A stretch of 64,000 bases of DNA from Sapria himalayana (taxonomy: Eukaryota; Streptophyta; Magnoliopsida; Malpighiales; Rafflesiaceae), in the NCBI GenBank assembly GCA_029783825.1, contig JAREIK010002454.1, positions 132,704 to 196,703 on the forward strand, read 5' to 3'. Positions 1 to 13,445 of this stretch are shown here, one piece after another. The first letter of the stretch is position 1; every line of letters starts with the position of its first letter. Position numbers and translations under genes: made by a program. Below the pieces are notes generated by a model. It saw only the letters and a list, made by a program, of their open reading frames with translations, had not been told where the DNA came from and searched no databases.

Positions 1-3000
1 CATTTTAATTATTTATCAGTTTATTTTCATAGAAATATTAATCACAAAATAAATTATTAGTGAGACAGATATAATTTAAATAATTTATTTTTCATCAAAA
101 AAAATATATATGCTTATAAAAATAGGCAAATTTTTAAAAATAAAAAATTATTTTTATATTTTACAATTATATTTTAATTTATATCATTCTTATTAATACT
201 AGTTTATTAAATAATTTATTGATCATTATTATAATATTTATTAATAAAATTATTTATATTTAGTTTACATTATATAAAATTATTAAGATTATTATAACTA
301 AATATTATATTCACATTTAAAAAAATTTAAAATTATTATATTTTCAAAGGTTATAACCTTCAAAAATTAAAAAAAATCAAAAAATTAATTTTTTGTTTTG
401 TCATTCTTTAAATAAAAACTATAAATCACTATAGGTCTAAACAATTAATTCACTAAACTCCTAAACCACAAAACACCTAAATACTTAAACCATTTAACCG
501 GTATATCCTGAAAAATAAATAATAAATCTCGATTTTATTTGTATTAATTATAATTTCAAATATTCATTTTAATTATTTATTTGTTTATTATTATAGAATT
601 ATAAATTACAAAATAAATTATGAGTAAGACAAATATAATTTAAATAATTTATTTTTAAAAGCAAAAATATAAACTTATAAAAAAAGCAAAACATTAAAAA
701 AAATTATTATTTAGTAATATATTTTACTTTGATTTGAATAAATTTATATTTTGCAAATACTTTTTAACTAATAACTATTTTATTAATAATAGTTTATTAA
801 TTTATTTTTTGATCATTATTATAATATCTAGCAATATAATAATCTATATTGAATTAAATGAATTATAATTATGATGATTATTATAAATAAATATTATATT
901 TACATTTGAAAAAAATTTAAAAATTATTATATTTTCAAAGGATATAATCTTCAAAATTTAGAAAAAATAATAAAAATAAATTTTTTGATATATCATTGTT
1001 GAAATAAAACTTATAAACCACTAAATGCCTAAACAATTAAACATCTACTTACCTAAACACAAAAGCTCCTAAATACTTAAACCTTTAATCTCGTAAACCT
1101 TAAATATAATTTAAATAATTTATTAAAATATTAATTACAAAATAAATTATGAGTGATACAAATATAATTTTAATAATTTATTTTTCATCATAAAAATATA
1201 TAAGTTTATAAAAAGAAGCAAAAACTAAAAAACAAAAATTATTATTTAGTAATAAATTTTAGTTGGATTTTGAATAATTTTAGGTTTTGCTATTATATTT
1301 TAATTTATATCCATCATAATAATAATAACATATTAATTTATTTTTTGATAATTGATATCATATCTATCAATAAAATTGTTTATATTTAGTTTATATTATA
1401 TATAATTATAATGATTTTTATTACTAAATATTGTATTCACATTTTTAAAAAATTTTAAAATTATTATATTTTCTAAGGTTATAACCTTTGAAAATGTGAA
1501 AAATATCAAAAATAATTTTTTTGTTATTTCATTGTTTAAACAAAACCAATAAAGCTCTTAATGCCTAAAAACATAAATCGTTAAAGTCCTAAACGACAAA
1601 ACCTCTAAATACTTAAAATATTAAACTTGTATTCATTAATAATAATTCATAAATCTCATTTTAATTTTTATTCAGTATAATTCTATATTTTTATTTTAAT
1701 TATTTATCAGTTTATTTTTTTTGAAATATTAATTACAAAATAAATTATTAGTGAGACAGATATAATTTAAATTAAACTGGTCTACCCTAAATAATAAAGA
1801 ATAAATCTCATTTTTTTCATTATAATTTTAAATATTCATTTTAATTATTTATATGTTTTTATTTATATAAATATTATTTAAAAAATAAATTAAGAGTTAG
1901 ACAAATATAATTTATATAAATTATTTTTCCTCAAAAAATATATAGATAAACTTATTAAAAGAAAAAAAAAATTAAAACAAAAATTTATTATATAGTAATA
2001 TAATTTGCTTTGCTTCTGAATCATTATAGGTTTTGTAATTATATTTTAATTGATATCTATATTATTAATAATAGATTATTAATTTATTTTTTGATCATTA
2101 TTAAAATATTTATCAATAATATTGTTTATATTGAATTTAGATGATATATAAATATAATGATTATTATAACTAAATATTGAATTCACATTTGAAAAAAATT
2201 TAAAAATTATTATATTTTCAAAGGTTATAACCTTTGAAAATATAAAAAAATAATAAAAATAAATATTTTGTTTTTTAATTTTTAAATAAACCTATAAACC
2301 ACTAAATCCATACACAGTTAAATCAGTAAACTTCTAAGGCCCATAATTCCTAAATACATAAACCATTAAACTGCTATATACTACTTAATAATTAAGAAAT
2401 CTAATTTTTATTTTAATTTATTATTATTTTAAATATTCATTTTAATTATTTATGAGTTTATTTTATATAAATATTTATTACAAAATAAATTATGAGTGTG
2501 ATAAATATAATTTTAATAATTTATTTTTAATCAAAAAAAATATATACGCTTATAAAAGAAGTACAAATTTAAAAAATAAAAATTTTTATCCGGTAATATA
2601 AGTTACTTTAATTTTGAATCAATTTGGGTTTTGTAAATATTTTTTAATTAATATCTATCTCATTATTAATTATTCATTAAATTAATTTTTGATCATTATT
2701 ATAATATCTAGCAATAAAATTCTTTATATTCAATTTATATGATATATAATTAATAATATTTGTATAACTAAATAATATATTCACATTTCAAAAAATGTTA
2801 ATTATTATTATTTTTTCAAGGTTATGACCTATGAAAATGAGAAAAAATTACAAACTTTTTTTGTTATTTTATTGTTTAAATAAAACCTATAAACCACTAA
2901 ATGCCTAAAAACATAAATCGCTAAACTCCTAAACGACAAAACTTCTAAATACTTAAACAATTAAATTGGCATACATTAATAATAAATCATAAATTTCATT

Positions 3001-6000
3001 TTAATTTTTATTCAGTTTAATTTTAATTTTTTATTTTAATTATTTATCAATTTATTTTTATAGAAATTTTATTCACAAAATAAATTATTAGTTAGATATA
3101 TCTAATTTAAATTAAATCGGTATACCCTAAATAATAAATAATAAAACTAATTTTTTTTCATTATAATTTTAAATATTCATTTTAATTATTTATTTGTATA
3201 TTTTTATATAAATATTAATTATAAAATAATTTATGAGTTAAACAATTATAATTTATATAAATTATTTTTATCAAAAAAAACATATGATAAATTTTTAAAA
3301 ACAAATTTCAAAACAAAAAATTATTATATAGTAATATATTTTGCTTTACTTTTGAATCATTTTAGGTTTTTTAATTATATTTTAATTGATATATTATCTT
3401 ATTAATTATATATTATTAATTTATTTTTTGATCATTATTAGAATATTTTTCAATAAAAATGTTTATATTGAATTTATATGATATATAAATATAAATATTA
3501 TTATAACTAAATATAGTATTCACTTTTGAAAAAAATTTTAAAATTATTATATTTTCAAAGATTATAACATTTGAAAATATGAAAAAATAAAAAAAATAAT
3601 TTTTGTTATTATATTTTTAAAATAAAATCTATAAACCACAAAATACCTAAATTCTTAATGACTAAACTCCTAAACCCTGAAGCCCATAAATACATAAGCC
3701 TTTAAATTAGTATACTCTATATAATAAATAATAAATCTCATTTTTATTAATATTCATTATAATTTTAAATAGTCATTTTAATTATTTATCAGTTTATTTG
3801 TATAAAAAATTAATAACAAAATAAATTATTAGTGAGACATATATAATATAAATAATTTATTTTTCATCAAAAAAATATAAGATCATAAAAAGAGACAAAA
3901 TTGTTAAAACAAAATATAATTATTTTGTAATTTATTTTAATTTAATTTTGAATAATTTTAAATTTTCCAATTCTATTTTAATTTATATCATTCTAATTAA
4001 TAATAGTTTATTAATTTATTTATTGATCATTATTATTAATAAAATTATTTATATTGATTTTACATTATATATAATTATCAAGTTATTATAACTAAATATT
4101 ATATTCCATTTTAAAAAAAAATTTAAAATTATTATATTTTCAAATGTTATAACCTTCAAAAATTAGATAAAATCACCAAAGGCATAAACACTTATATTAC
4201 TAAACCCCAAAACGCCTAAATACTTAAACTATTAAACTTGTATATCCTGAATAATAAATAATAAATCTCAATTTTATTTGTATTCAATATAATTTTAAAT
4301 ATGTATTTTAATTATTTATTAGTTTATTTTTATAGAATTATAAATTACAAAATAATTTATAAGGAAGACAAATATAATTTAAATAATTTATTTTTAATAA
4401 CAAAAATATAAAATTATAAAAAAAGCAAAATATTAAAAAAAATTATTATTTCGTAATATATACTTTGAATTTGAATAAATTTAGATTTTGCAAATATATT
4501 TTAAATAATATCTATCTTATTAATAATAGTTTATTAATTTATTTATTGATCATTATTATAATATCTAGCAATGTGATTATTTATAGTGAATTTAAATGAC
4601 TTATATTTATTAAGATTATTATAACTAAATATTATATTTACATTTGAAAAAAATTTAAAAATTTTTATATTTTCAATGGTTATAACCTTCAAAAATTAGG
4701 AAAAAAAATAAAAAAAAAATTTTGTTTTATCATTGTTTAAATAAAACTTATAGACCACTACATGCCTAAACACTTAAATCTATAAAATTTTAAACATGAA
4801 AGCTTTTAAATACTTCAAAGTTTAAACTCGTAAACCTTAAATATAATTTAAATAATTTATTTTTCATCAAAAAAAATATAAGCATATTAAAAGAAGCAAA
4901 AAATAAAAACCAAAAATTATTATTTGGTAATAAATTTTACTTTGTTTTTGAATAATTTTAGGCTTTGCAATTATATTTTAATATATAAATAAAATTATTT
5001 ATATTTAGTTTATATTATATATAATTATAATGATTCTTATCACTAAACATTGTATTGACATTTTAAAAAAATTTAAAATTATTATATTTTCAAAGGTTAT
5101 AACCTTAGAAAATGTGAGAAAATATCAAAAATAATTTTTTTTATTTAATTATTTAAATAAATCCTATAAACTACTAAATGCCTAAACACTTAAGTCAATA
5201 ACTCCGAAATCTCAAAAACCCTAAATAGATAATCCTTTTAAACTGGTATACCCTAAATAATAAATAATAAATCTCAATAAAATTTTTTTATTATAATTTA
5301 AATTATTATTTTTAATTATTTATTCGTTTATTTTTATTAAATATTAATTATAATATAAATTATGAGTTAGATAAATATAAATTATATATATTATTTTTCA
5401 TCTAAAAATATAGATAAACTTAAAAAATGAAGAAAAAAATTTCAAAACAAAAATTTATTATATAGTAATATATTTTGCTTTCCTTCTAAATCATTTTAGG
5501 TCTTGTAATTATATTTTAATTGATATCTATCTTATTGATAATAGATTATTAATTTATTTTTTCATCATTATTAGAATATTTATCAAAAAAATTATTTATA
5601 TTGAATTTATATGAAATATAAATATAATGATTATTATAACTAAATATTGAATTCACTTTTGAAATAAATTTAAAAATTATTATATTTTCAAAGTTTATAA
5701 TATTTGAAAATATCAAAAAATAATAAAATTTTCAAATTTTTTGTTTATTTAATTTTTAAATAAAACCTATAACCACTAAATGCATACACAGTTCAATCAG
5801 TAAACTTCTGAACCTCGTAATGTCTAAATACATAAACCATTAAAATCCTATATAATAATTAATAATTAATAAATCTAATTTTTATTTCTATTCATTATAA
5901 TTTTAAATATTTATTTTAATTATTTATTAGTTTATTTCTATAGAAATATTTCTTACAAAATAAATTATGAGTGCGAGAAATATAACTTAAATAAATTTTT

Positions 6001-7774
6001 TAATCAAAAAAAATATTTACGCTTATAAAAGAATTATAAATTTAAAAATTAAAAATTATTATTAAGTAATATAAGTTACTTAAATTTTAAATCAATTTGG
6101 GTTTTGTAAATATTTTTAAATTAATATCTATCTTAATATTAAAAGTTTATAACTTAAAATTTTGATCATTATTATAATATCTATTAATAAAATTATTTAT
6201 ATTAAATTTCTATGATATATAATTATTAATATTATTATAACAAAATATTGTATTAAAATTTCAAAAAAAATTTAATATTATTTTTTCAAATGTTATAACC
6301 TATGAAAATGATAAAAAATTATAAAATTTTTTATTTTATTTTATTTTTTTAAATAAAACCTAAAAATCACTAAAAGCCTAAAAACATAAATCACTAAACT
6401 CCCAATGACAAAACCTATAAATACTTAAATCATTAAGCTGGTATACATTAATAATAAATCATAAATCGCATTTTAATTTTTATTCTATAGAATTTTAAAT
6501 TTTTATTTTAATTATTTATAAATTTATTTTATAGAAATAATAATTACAAAATAAATTATTAGTGAGATGGATCTAATTTAAATTAAACTGGTATATTTAA
6601 ATAATAAATATGATTTTTTTTTCATTATAATTTTAAATATTCATTTTAATTATTTATTTGTTTATTTTTATATAAATATTAATTACAAAATAAATTGAGT
6701 TAGACCAATATAATTTATATAAATAATTTTTCATTAAAAAATTATTGATATACTTTTTAAAAGAAAAAAAAATTTCAAAACAAAAAATTATTATATAGTA
6801 ATATATTTTGCTTTTCTTCTAAATCATTTTAGGTTTTGTAATTATATTTTAATTGATATCTATCTTATTAATAATAGATTATTAATTTATTTTATGATCA
6901 TTATTAGAATATTTATCAATAAAATTGTTTATATTGAATTAATATGATATAAAAATATAATGAATATAATAACTAAATATTGTATTCACATATAAAAAAA
7001 ATTTTAAAATTATTATATTTTCAAAGGTTATAACCTTTGAAAATATCAAAAAATAAAAAAAATAAATATTTTATTATTTTATTTTTTTAATAAAACCTAT
7101 AAACCACTTAATGCATACACAGTTAAATCAGTACACTCATAAACCTCATAATGCCTAAATACATAAACCATTAAACCATTATATACTACTTAATAATTAA
7201 TAAATCTAATTTTTATTTCTATTTATTATAATTTTAAATATTCATTTTAATTATTTATTAGTTTATTTTTATAGAAATATTTATTACAAATTAAATTATG
7301 AGAGCGACATATATATTTTAATTAATTTATTTTAAATCAAAAAAAACTATATGCATTATAAAAGAAGCATATATTTAACAATTAAAAATTATTATCCAGT
7401 AATATAATTTACTTTAATTTTGAATCAATTTGGGTTTTGTAAATATTTTTTAATTAATATCTATCTTTTTATTAATAGTTTATTAATTTAAATTTGATCA
7501 TTATTATATTATCTATAAATAAAATTGTTTATATTGACCTTATATGTTATATAATTATTAATATTAAAAAAACTAAATATTGTATTTACATTTCAAAAAA
7601 TTTTAAATATTATTATATTTTCAAAGGTTATATCCTATGAAAATGAAAAAAAAGTACAAATTTTTTTTATGTTATTTTATTGTTTAAATAAAATAACATA
7701 AACCACTAAATGCCGAAAAACATAAATAGCTAAACTCCTAAATGACAAAACATTTAAATACTTAAACAATTAAA
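1..7774 (+). repeat. AT-rich satellite array, forward orientation, block 1
   Basis: Tandem diverged monomers of mostly about 530-600 bp. The conserved landmark TTTTCAAAGGTTATAACC recurs near 341, 932, 1469 (variant), 2215, 2811, 3552, 4137, 4669, 5088, 5685, 6285, 7022 and 7621. Each monomer also carries a telomere-like stretch of CCTAAA/CTAAAC words and a module reading AATAAATAATAAATCTCATTTT. Spacings of about 740 bp (for example 1469 to 2215) contain a second partial copy of the AAATCTCATTTT...AATTACAAAATAAATTAT module, and the about 420-bp spacing (4669 to 5088) is a deletion. No gene is supported; the few open frames are AT-rich by-products. Confidence 0.9.
7015..7046. repeat. Perfect 32-bp palindrome in the satellite monomer (example 1)
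   Basis: The sequence from 7015 to 7046 equals its own reverse complement. Its centre is AAAGGTTATAACCTTT, extended on both sides by ATATTTTC and GAAAATAT. The same motif recurs once per monomer through the window, perfect in some subtypes and with a broken right arm in others (GGTTATAACCTTCAAAAATTAG). It could extrude as a cruciform or bind a symmetric protein dimer; neither can be shown from sequence. Confidence 0.9.
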
Positions 7775-7777
7775 AAG
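7771..7777. other. Orientation-switch junction 1 of the satellite
   Basis: Left of this point the array runs forward and ends in the telomere-like module (AAATACTTAAACAATTAAA). To the right it reads AAGTTTATCTATATT, which is the reverse-strand monomer entered in its middle, as seen near 16915 and 18850. The join shares only two or three A residues. No other sequence lies between the two orientations. Confidence 0.8.
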
Positions 7778-8076
7778 TTTATCTATATTATTTTGTTTAA
7801 AAATAATTTATATAAATTATATTTGTGTAACTCATAATTTATTTTATAATTAATATTTATATAAAAATAAACAAATAAATAATTAAATTTGAATATTTAA
7901 AATTAAAATGAAAAAAAAATGAGATTTATTCTTTATTAATTAGGATATACCGGTTTAATTTAAATTAGATCTGTCTCACTAATAATTTATTTTGTAATTA
8001 ATATTTCTATAAAAATAAACTGATAAATAATTAAAATAATAATTAAAATTATACTAAATAATTAAAATAATTATTC
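7778..8076 (-). repeat. Satellite fragment, reverse orientation
   Basis: Partial monomers on the minus strand, with the landmarks AACTCATAATTTATTTT, GAGATTTATTC and TCTCACTAATAATTTATTTTG. It stops near 8076, where the sequence becomes less AT-rich and no longer matches the monomer. Confidence 0.8.
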
Positions 8077-9139
8077 TACAAGGATTGCTAAAGCTCTAAC
8101 CAAAATAATAGGAGCTTCTACTTTATCTCTATTATGTCTCATCATATTTGATGCTGAATCACTGGGCTATCAAAGGTAATTTGACTCATGTATGCTAACA
8201 GACTAAACCAAAGTTGTACCCCTATGTGTTGAAATAGCTAGTTGTTGAGGATGCTATTTATATTGATTATTGTAATTTATTCTAAAATATCTCTCTTGCA
8301 CACACTAAAAGAAATTTTTTTAAAACATAGTTCACCTCTAAAAAAATAACCACCTTGTAGCCTATTAGAACAAAATAGCCTCAGGGCAAGAAGTATGGGC
8401 TCTCTTTCAATCAAGAATCAAAAAATTTATTTTATTGTCATGTCTAAGCCCCCTTTTCATATCCTCATGGATATAAAAAGTATCATTTCTTTCTTTTTAT
8501 ATTAAATGAGTTATGTATACAAGCTTACAATACCCAAAATGTTGTAAATTAATCTTATTCATATCTATAAAAGTTTTTAATCATTGCTGAAAATATTAGT
8601 CTTTCATATTGACACTTGAGGTCAAAAATCAAAGGAAAAAGCCAGTCATATCTTCAATCCCAAAAATTTTAGCTATAGAAAGTTATAAAGAGTAGTACTC
8701 GAGATTTAACTATTTCTAGGGTCATGACTTTTTCTCTTGAGGGATGTCCAAAGTTACAATCATTCCTAGTGCAATGACTTTGCAATATAAAGATAAAAAG
8801 CACAAGCTATGGTCATATCCAATACTATGACCCAGTATTATAGTGATTAAATATGTATTCATGATCATTCTTAGTGCAATAACAATATGTTCAACAAAGA
8901 GACTCAAGTTATGGCATATTCTCATCGATTTGATTTTGTGTTCTAGAGATAAAATATACAATTATGTCCATTGCTAATGCTACAATAATCTAAAGCTAGA
9001 AAGATACTGAATCAATAACTCACCCCTTGAGTCATGACTTTGTGTTACATATACAAAAAAGATAAATCTGTGACATTCCTAAAAGTTGTGAATTTCAATT
9101 TTAATTTAACACTTAGTCATTTGATTATAAAAGTGCAAA
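8077..9139. other. Non-satellite insert of unknown origin
   Basis: This stretch matches no monomer and is less AT-rich than the array. No long open frame, terminal repeat or known protein is visible; the 79-residue minus-strand frame at 8722-8961 has no recognisable features. Between about 8720 and 9035 there are loosely repeated words (GTCATGACTT at 8721 and near 9030, GTGCAATGACTT near 8769, GTGCAATAAC near 8874), suggesting a very decayed short tandem repeat spaced by roughly 50 bp or a multiple. It may be an old transposon remnant or a host flank. Confidence 0.5.
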
Positions 9140-9223
9140 AAATGAGATTTAGGATTTAGGTTTTGTGAATTAGGGTTATAGTTTATGGTTTAAGGTTTAG
9201 GTTTTATAGTTTAGGGTTTATGG
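9140..9223. repeat. Interstitial telomere-like tract (degenerate TTTAGGG)
   Basis: A run of GATTTAGG, GGTTTTGTGAATTAGGG, GGTTTAAGGTTTAGG and AGTTTAGGGTTTATGG words. It resembles the plant telomere repeat TTTAGGG more closely than the telomere-like module of most monomers, though no two exact adjacent copies are present. The related sequence TTAGGGTTTAGGAG resumes at about 10511, on the far side of the neighbouring insert, so one tract seems to have been split. Confidence 0.6.
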
Positions 9224-10510
9224 TTTTTTTTTGTTTTTTTTTTTGAAAAATACACACTTTATTTATCATATAGGCACACAACTTACAAGAGACTAAAAAG
9301 CTGACTAATTTAGACCAGCCCACCAAATCCTATGCACCTTATTGATTCTATGCATAAAATACATAAAAAACATAATGCCTAATAATTCCTAGCATACGAA
9401 TAAAACTAAAATCACCTGGAATTCCTGGACTTCAGAGTTGGCATTGAGTCATTATGCGTACTTCGTCCTTTCCATTCAAATTTATCCAAGCCTTTTAGAG
9501 GAACCTGAATGATGCACCATATTAAAGCTATGCAAATATAAGATTGTGCATGTGTGTGACATGTAGTATCAAGTGTTTGCCTATGTCATTGCTATGCAAT
9601 GGAATACATGTAAAACTGAATACCCATAAATCAACAAAACCATATCTAGGCACTTTGTTGATTTATTCTCACCTCTGAATTCCACATTCTTTTGCTCCAA
9701 AGATCTTCAAAAGATTATATCTTGGGTTAGAATGCTTCCTCCTCGAGCTCTAAGAAGTGGTTGTATGTTGCACCAACAAAATATCAAATAATTTGCATGC
9801 ATCGGTGTGCATGTGTGATGAGGTCCATCTCATAGTCTAATTATCTTTGCATACAACCAAGCTAGAATACAAGTAAAATTACAAAATGCTATAAAGATGG
9901 GTCTTCTGCTCCAGAGAGAGTAGCAATGCCTAATGTGTATTTACAAAATGCATTAGTGGGCCCCACTTAGAGATACTCATGGGTCCAGTTGCCCTCATTG
10001 CATGCTGCATAGTGAACAGACAAGATTGTGTGTGTTAGTATGTCATGTCCCGTCTCTAGAAGTACATGGTGCATACTAGTCTAAAATACAAATAAGATCA
10101 CAAACATAAACTACAAGTTTGAATCTTTCGTTCTAGTGTGGCTGGTCTGGACTCCATTGCTTATTTGCCCTGCTTGGTGATGATTCGGATTTTTCCGGCT
10201 CACCAGTTAATCATTTATTACCCGCTACTCCTGTTGGGTGATGGTTGGGTGGCCCTCTATGCTGTCAGATAGTGCTAGTGGGACCCACTCCTATCTACTC
10301 ATGGGTTTACTCCCGACCAATTTGCTCGATCTCGTCAGTTGTCTGAATTTTATCATCAAAGCTTGCTAGTGGGGCCCTCTACAAGCTGGTGGCCCATACT
10401 TCTGGCTGCTTCAAGGACATTCTACCCCTCTAAATGCTCCACTAAAATGGACAAGAATATGTGCACGTGTGTACTGTGGTCCATCGATATGTGTGTGTGG
10501 TGTAGTAGTA
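9224..10510 (-). mobile_element. Probable minus-strand polyadenylated retrocopy, source unknown
   Basis: The left edge is a T-rich run (9224-9244). Just inside, TTTATT at 9258-9263 is AATAAA on the minus strand, 13 nt before the tail. This is the layout of a retroposed polyadenylated RNA read leftwards. The flanks share TTAGGGTTTA (before the T run, and again from about 10511), a candidate target duplication of 10-12 bp. The body is far less AT-rich than the satellite. It contains two related motifs, GGGCCCCACTTAGAGATACT and GGGACCCACTCCTATCTACT, each followed by CATGGGT, about 300 bp apart. No reverse transcriptase, coding frame or Pol III box was recognised. It could be a non-coding RNA or UTR retrocopy, a LINE 3' end, or an LTR fragment. 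Confidence 0.45.
9258..9263 (-). promoter_or_regulatory. Candidate polyadenylation signal AATAAA, minus strand
   Basis: TTTATT on the plus strand is AATAAA on the minus strand, followed after 13 nt by a run of A. The spacing is normal for a eukaryotic poly(A) site and supports reading the neighbouring insert as a minus-strand retrocopy. Confidence 0.5.
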
Positions 10511-12860
10511 TTAGGGTTTAGGAGTTTAGTAATTTAATATTTATTTATTTTGTGGTTTATAGGTTTTATTTAAATAATTAAATAACAAAAAATTTATTTT
10601 TATGATTTTTTTATCACTTTCAAGGTTATAACCATTGAAAATATTATTTTTTTAATTTTTTTTCAAATGTTAATACAATATTTAATTATAATAATCATAA
10701 AAATTAAATATCATGTAAATTCAATATATATAATTTTATTGATCGATATTATAATACTGATCATAAAATAGATTAATAAACTATTATTAATAAGATAGAT
10801 ATTAATTAAAATATATTTGCAAAACCTAAAATGATTCAAAATCAAGTACAATATATTACTAAATAATAATTTTTTATTTTTAAATTTTTGATTCTTTTTA
10901 TAAGCTTATAAATTTTTTTGATGAAGATAAATTATTTAAATTTTATTTGTCTCATTCATAATTTTATTTTGCAATTAATATTTCTATAAAAATAAACTAA
11001 TAAATAATTAAAATAAATATTTAAATTATAATGAATACAAATAAAAATGAGATTTATGATTAATTATTTAGGGTATACCGGTTTAATGGTTTAAGTATTT
11101 AGGAGTTTAGGAGTTTAGTGATTTAAGTATTTAGGCATTTAGTAGTTTATATATTTAATTTAAATAATGAAATAACAAAAAAATTATTTTTCGAATTTTT
11201 TATAAATTTTGAAGGGTATAACCTTTATAAATATAATAATTTTTTAATTTTTTTCAAGTGTGAATACAATATTTATTTATAATAAACATAATAATTATAT
11301 ATCATGTAAATTCAAAATAAACAATTTTATTGATAGATATTAATAAACTAAATATAAATATAAATATAATAATGATCAAAAAATAAATTAATAAACTATT
11401 ATTTATTGATAGATATTTATATATTATTTATAAATACTTAAAACTTTAAAGTTGGTTTAAGTGTTTATGTATTTAAGGGTTTTGTGGTTTTGGGGTTTAG
11501 GAGTTTAATGATTTAAGTGTTTAGGCATTTAGTAGTTTATAGGTTTTATATAAACAATAAAATTACAAAAAAATTATTTTTGTGATTTTATCTAATTTTA
11601 AAAGATGATAACGTTTAAAAATATAATAATTTTTAAATTATTTTCAAATGTAAATATAATATTTAGTTATAATAATCTTTATAATTATATAACATGTAAA
11701 TTCAATATAGACAATTTTATTGATAAATATTCTAATAATGATCAAAAAATAAAGTCATAATCTATTATTAATAAGATAGATATCAATTAAAATATAATTA
11801 AAAAAACCTAAAATGATTCAGAAGCAAAGAAAAATATATTACTATATAATAATTTTTTGTTTGGAAAAGTTTTTTTCTTTTAGAAAGTTTATCTATAATT
11901 TTTTGATGAAAAATAATTTATATAAATTATTTTTGTCTATCTCAATTTATTTTGTAATTAATATTTATATATAAATAAACAAATAAATAATTAAAATGAA
12001 TATTTAAAATTATAATGAAAAAAAAATGAGATTTATTATTTAAGGATACCAGTCTAATTTAAATTAGATCTGCCTCACTAATAATTTATTTTGTAATTAA
12101 TATTTCTATAAAATAAATTGATAACTAATTAAAATAAAAATTTAAAATTATACTGAATTAAAATTAAAATGAGATTTATGATTTATTATTAACGTATACC
12201 AGTTTAATGATTTAAGTATTTAGAGGTTTTGTCATTAGGAGTTTAGCGATTTATGTTTTTAGGCATTGAGTGGTTTATAGGTTTTATTTAAAAAAATAAA
12301 ATAACAAAAAAATTTCTAAACTTTTTTATCATTTTAATATGTTATAACATTTGAAATATAATAATATTTAAAATATTTTGAAATTTTATACAATATTTTG
12401 TTATAATAATATTAATATTTATATATCATATAAATTTAATATAAATAATTTTATTGATAGATATTATAATAATAATCAAAAATTACATTTATAAACTATT
12501 AATATTAAGATAGATATTAATTAAAAAATATTTACAAAACCCAAATTGATTCAAAAAATAAAAGTAACTTTTATTACTTGATAATAATTTTTAATATTTA
12601 AATTTATACTTCTTTTATAAGCTTATATTTTTATTAGATAAATAATATATTATTTAAATTATATTTGTCTCACTCATAATTTATTTTGTAATAAATATTT
12701 CTAAATAAATACACTAATAAATAATTAAAATGAATATTTAAAAATATAATAAATAGCAATAAAAAATAGATTTATTAATTATTAAGTAGTATTTAGCGGT
12801 TTAATGGTTTATGTATTTAGGCATAACGACATTTTTGTGTTTACTGATTTAACTTTATAT
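10511..12860 (-). repeat. AT-rich satellite array, reverse orientation, up to the hAT insertion
   Basis: Minus-strand monomers with the palindrome core near 10625, 11215, 11600 (decayed) and 12340, and telomere-like words such as TTTAGGAGTTTAGTGATTTA. At 12790-12860 the subtype with AACTTTATATGCATTTAG is cut by the hAT element. No gene is visible. Confidence 0.9.
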
Positions 12861-12868
12861 GCATTTAG
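12861..12868. repeat. hAT target-site duplication, left copy
   Basis: GCATTTAG lies directly before the left terminus and is matched by GCATTGAG at 16555-16562 with one mismatch. An 8-bp duplication is the hAT hallmark. The satellite consensus here is GCATTTAGTGG, which resumes at the right copy. Confidence 0.85.
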
Positions 12869-13445
12869 TAGGGCTGCTCACGGGACTCGGAGATTCGCTA
12901 CCCGAACCGAAGTCTTGTCCCGAAAGAATCAGGACTGAGAAAAATCCATTGACTTTGAATTTTCCCATCCTGTTCTGTCACATATTTTTTCTTTTGGGAT
13001 GGTTCCGGCTCTTAAGCAATATCCATCTTGAGAACCGTACCATCCTAAAAATCCAATAATAGAACCAGAAATATATATATATAACATGAAGATGCCACCA
13101 TTTCCGCTACTGCCCATCCAATACCTACGCACCTATTGCTATTCCGACGAGTTCCACGCCACATCACGGCATTCCAGCCATGTTCAGTTAGATCTAGCCC
13201 TTGTTCGTCGCAATTCTAGTTGCCTCCACCGTGTCTAAGATGCCGCCAGCCTTTTGGTTTGTTTTTCTGATGAGAATTGAGTGATTAAATATTATTATTA
13301 TGTGTCTTAGTCAGTTTTTTTGAGTATTGGTTGTGGTGTTGTGGTTGGGCCGAATGAGTGGGTTGAATGTGTTACAGTCAGTTTTGTAGAGCTTGCTTGT
13401 TTGAGATATTTATATTTATTTATGCTTAACATATCATATTAATTA
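12869..13445 (+). other. hAT left subterminal and 5' non-coding region
   Basis: About 580 bp between the left terminus and the first methionine codons of the transposase. The first 200 bp is GC-rich with CCCGAACCGAAG and CCCGAAAGAATC words, typical of subterminal regions where hAT transposase binds. The last part ends with AATGCAG just before an ATG, which could be a splice acceptor of a leader intron. The short open frames at 12859-13132 on both strands lie in this non-coding DNA and have no family features. Confidence 0.6.

Noticed and set aside
1..7774. Regularly recurring palindromes resembling a CRISPR array
   Set aside because: The spacing is about 530-740 bp, the sequences between are homologous to each other, and the transposons are of plant nuclear type. 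This is a satellite, not repeat-spacer DNA.
8722..8961. 79-residue open frame on the minus strand as a gene
   Set aside because: It lies in an unknown insert with degenerate repeats, has no domain, and similar-length frames occur by chance in such sequence.
10339..10521. 60-residue open frame on the plus strand as a gene
   Set aside because: It lies in the probable minus-strand retrocopy, runs into satellite sequence at its end and has no recognisable feature.
12929..13132. 67-residue minus-strand open frame and its plus-strand partner at 12859-13059
   Set aside because: Both lie in the hAT left subterminal region; the plus-strand one begins in satellite and crosses the element boundary, so neither is a gene.
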